NCBI GenBank assembly: GCA_023386255.1
Contig: JAEWKB010000261.1
Span: forward strand, 1-6,224
From: Bacteroidota bacterium
Lineage (GTDB): Bacteria; Bacteroidota; Bacteroidia; Flavobacteriales; Flavobacteriaceae
DNA: 6,224 nt
Direction of reading: 5' to 3'
The notes under the pieces were generated by a model. It saw only the letters and a list, made by a program, of their open reading frames with translations, was not told the DNA's origin and did not search any database. This document shows positions 5,997-6,224 of this stretch, piece after piece (positions within the stretch are counted from its first letter, which is position 1; each line of letters starts with the position of its first letter). The position numbers were made by a program, and so were the translations under genes.

Positions 5997-6224
5997 ATGA
6001 AGAAAAGCCTGCTGTTACTGCTTATACCGCTGTTTATTTCCTGCAAGGAAGATGTAAACCATGAACCTTCTTTTACATCGGTTACTGCCGATACGCTCCT
6101 TCAGGATGAGATTAGCATCAGGGCGCTTACTATAGACGGGGATAAGGTATGGTACGCGGGCAGCAACGGCAAGTACGGCTTTGTGAGCCTTAGCGGCGGC
6201 AAGGCATTCAATGGTGTTATAGCT
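5997..6224 (+). CDS. Lipoprotein, possibly BNR/YCF48-like beta-propeller, 3'-truncated
   Basis: Only the first 76 residues are in the window and the frame runs off the end. They begin with a lipoprotein signal peptide: basic MKK, a Leu/Ile-rich core, and a lipobox FISC giving lipidated Cys16. The residues right after the Cys, Lys-Glu-Asp, are acidic and resemble the lipoprotein export signal that sends Bacteroidota lipoproteins to the cell surface. From about residue 38 the sequence ISIRALTIDGDKVWYAGSNG followed by KYGFVSLSGGKAF looks like the first blade of a beta-propeller of the BNR/sialidase or YCF48-like type. Flavobacterial relatives are often annotated loosely as oxidoreductases. That identification rests on one blade and memory of the family, so the role is unassigned. 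The start is clear from the signal peptide. Confidence 0.85.
   Translation, partial: MKKSLLLLLIPLFISCKEDVNHEPSFTSVTADTLLQDEISIRALTIDGDKVWYAGSNGKYGFVSLSGGKAFNGVIA

Overview
The window looks like chromosomal DNA from a member of the Bacteroidota, most likely the Flavobacteriaceae. Three things point there: the protein families (a flavobacterial-type M1 peptidase, a DUF6952-like protein beside a thioredoxin and a peroxiredoxin, and a small zinc-ribbon DUF983 protein); promoter-like elements of the form TAnnTTTG instead of E. coli-type -10 boxes; and start codons without Shine-Dalgarno sequences. The genus cannot be fixed from the sequence alone. No mobile element, CRISPR array, rRNA or tRNA is visible.

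Layout from left to right. Bases 1-1263 (+) are the C-terminal 420 residues of an M1 zinc aminopeptidase whose N-terminus lies outside the window. A 177-base gap follows, holding a possible 29-residue membrane micro-ORF (-) and a strong rho-independent terminator read on the minus strand. Bases 2663 to 1441 (-) form a tight three-gene operon: 2-Cys peroxiredoxin, a CGNC thioredoxin-like protein, and a small acidic helical protein of the DUF6952 type. A 233-base divergent promoter region separates it from an APC-superfamily amino acid permease (2897-4582, +). The permease meets an AraC-family regulator (5460-4579, -) tail to tail with overlapping stop codons. The regulator is divergent from a DUF983 membrane protein (5554-5913, +). 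The window ends inside a lipoprotein gene (5997 onward, +) that looks like the start of a beta-propeller protein.

How the genes fit together. The clearest functional unit is the peroxide-detoxification operon. The peroxiredoxin reduces peroxides, and the adjacent thioredoxin-like protein is a plausible dedicated reductant. The third protein has no known role, but a 20-base overlap with the thioredoxin gene suggests coupled translation. The AraC regulator shares a 93-base control region with the DUF983 gene, where an inverted repeat lies between the two candidate promoters. It may control itself, DUF983, or both. The permease is probably an independent unit.

Most of the window is ordinary core-genome content. 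I do not see convincing evidence of a new multi-gene system. The best leads are the third gene of the peroxiredoxin operon, the AraC/DUF983 control region, the micro-ORF and the lipoprotein's possible surface-export signal.
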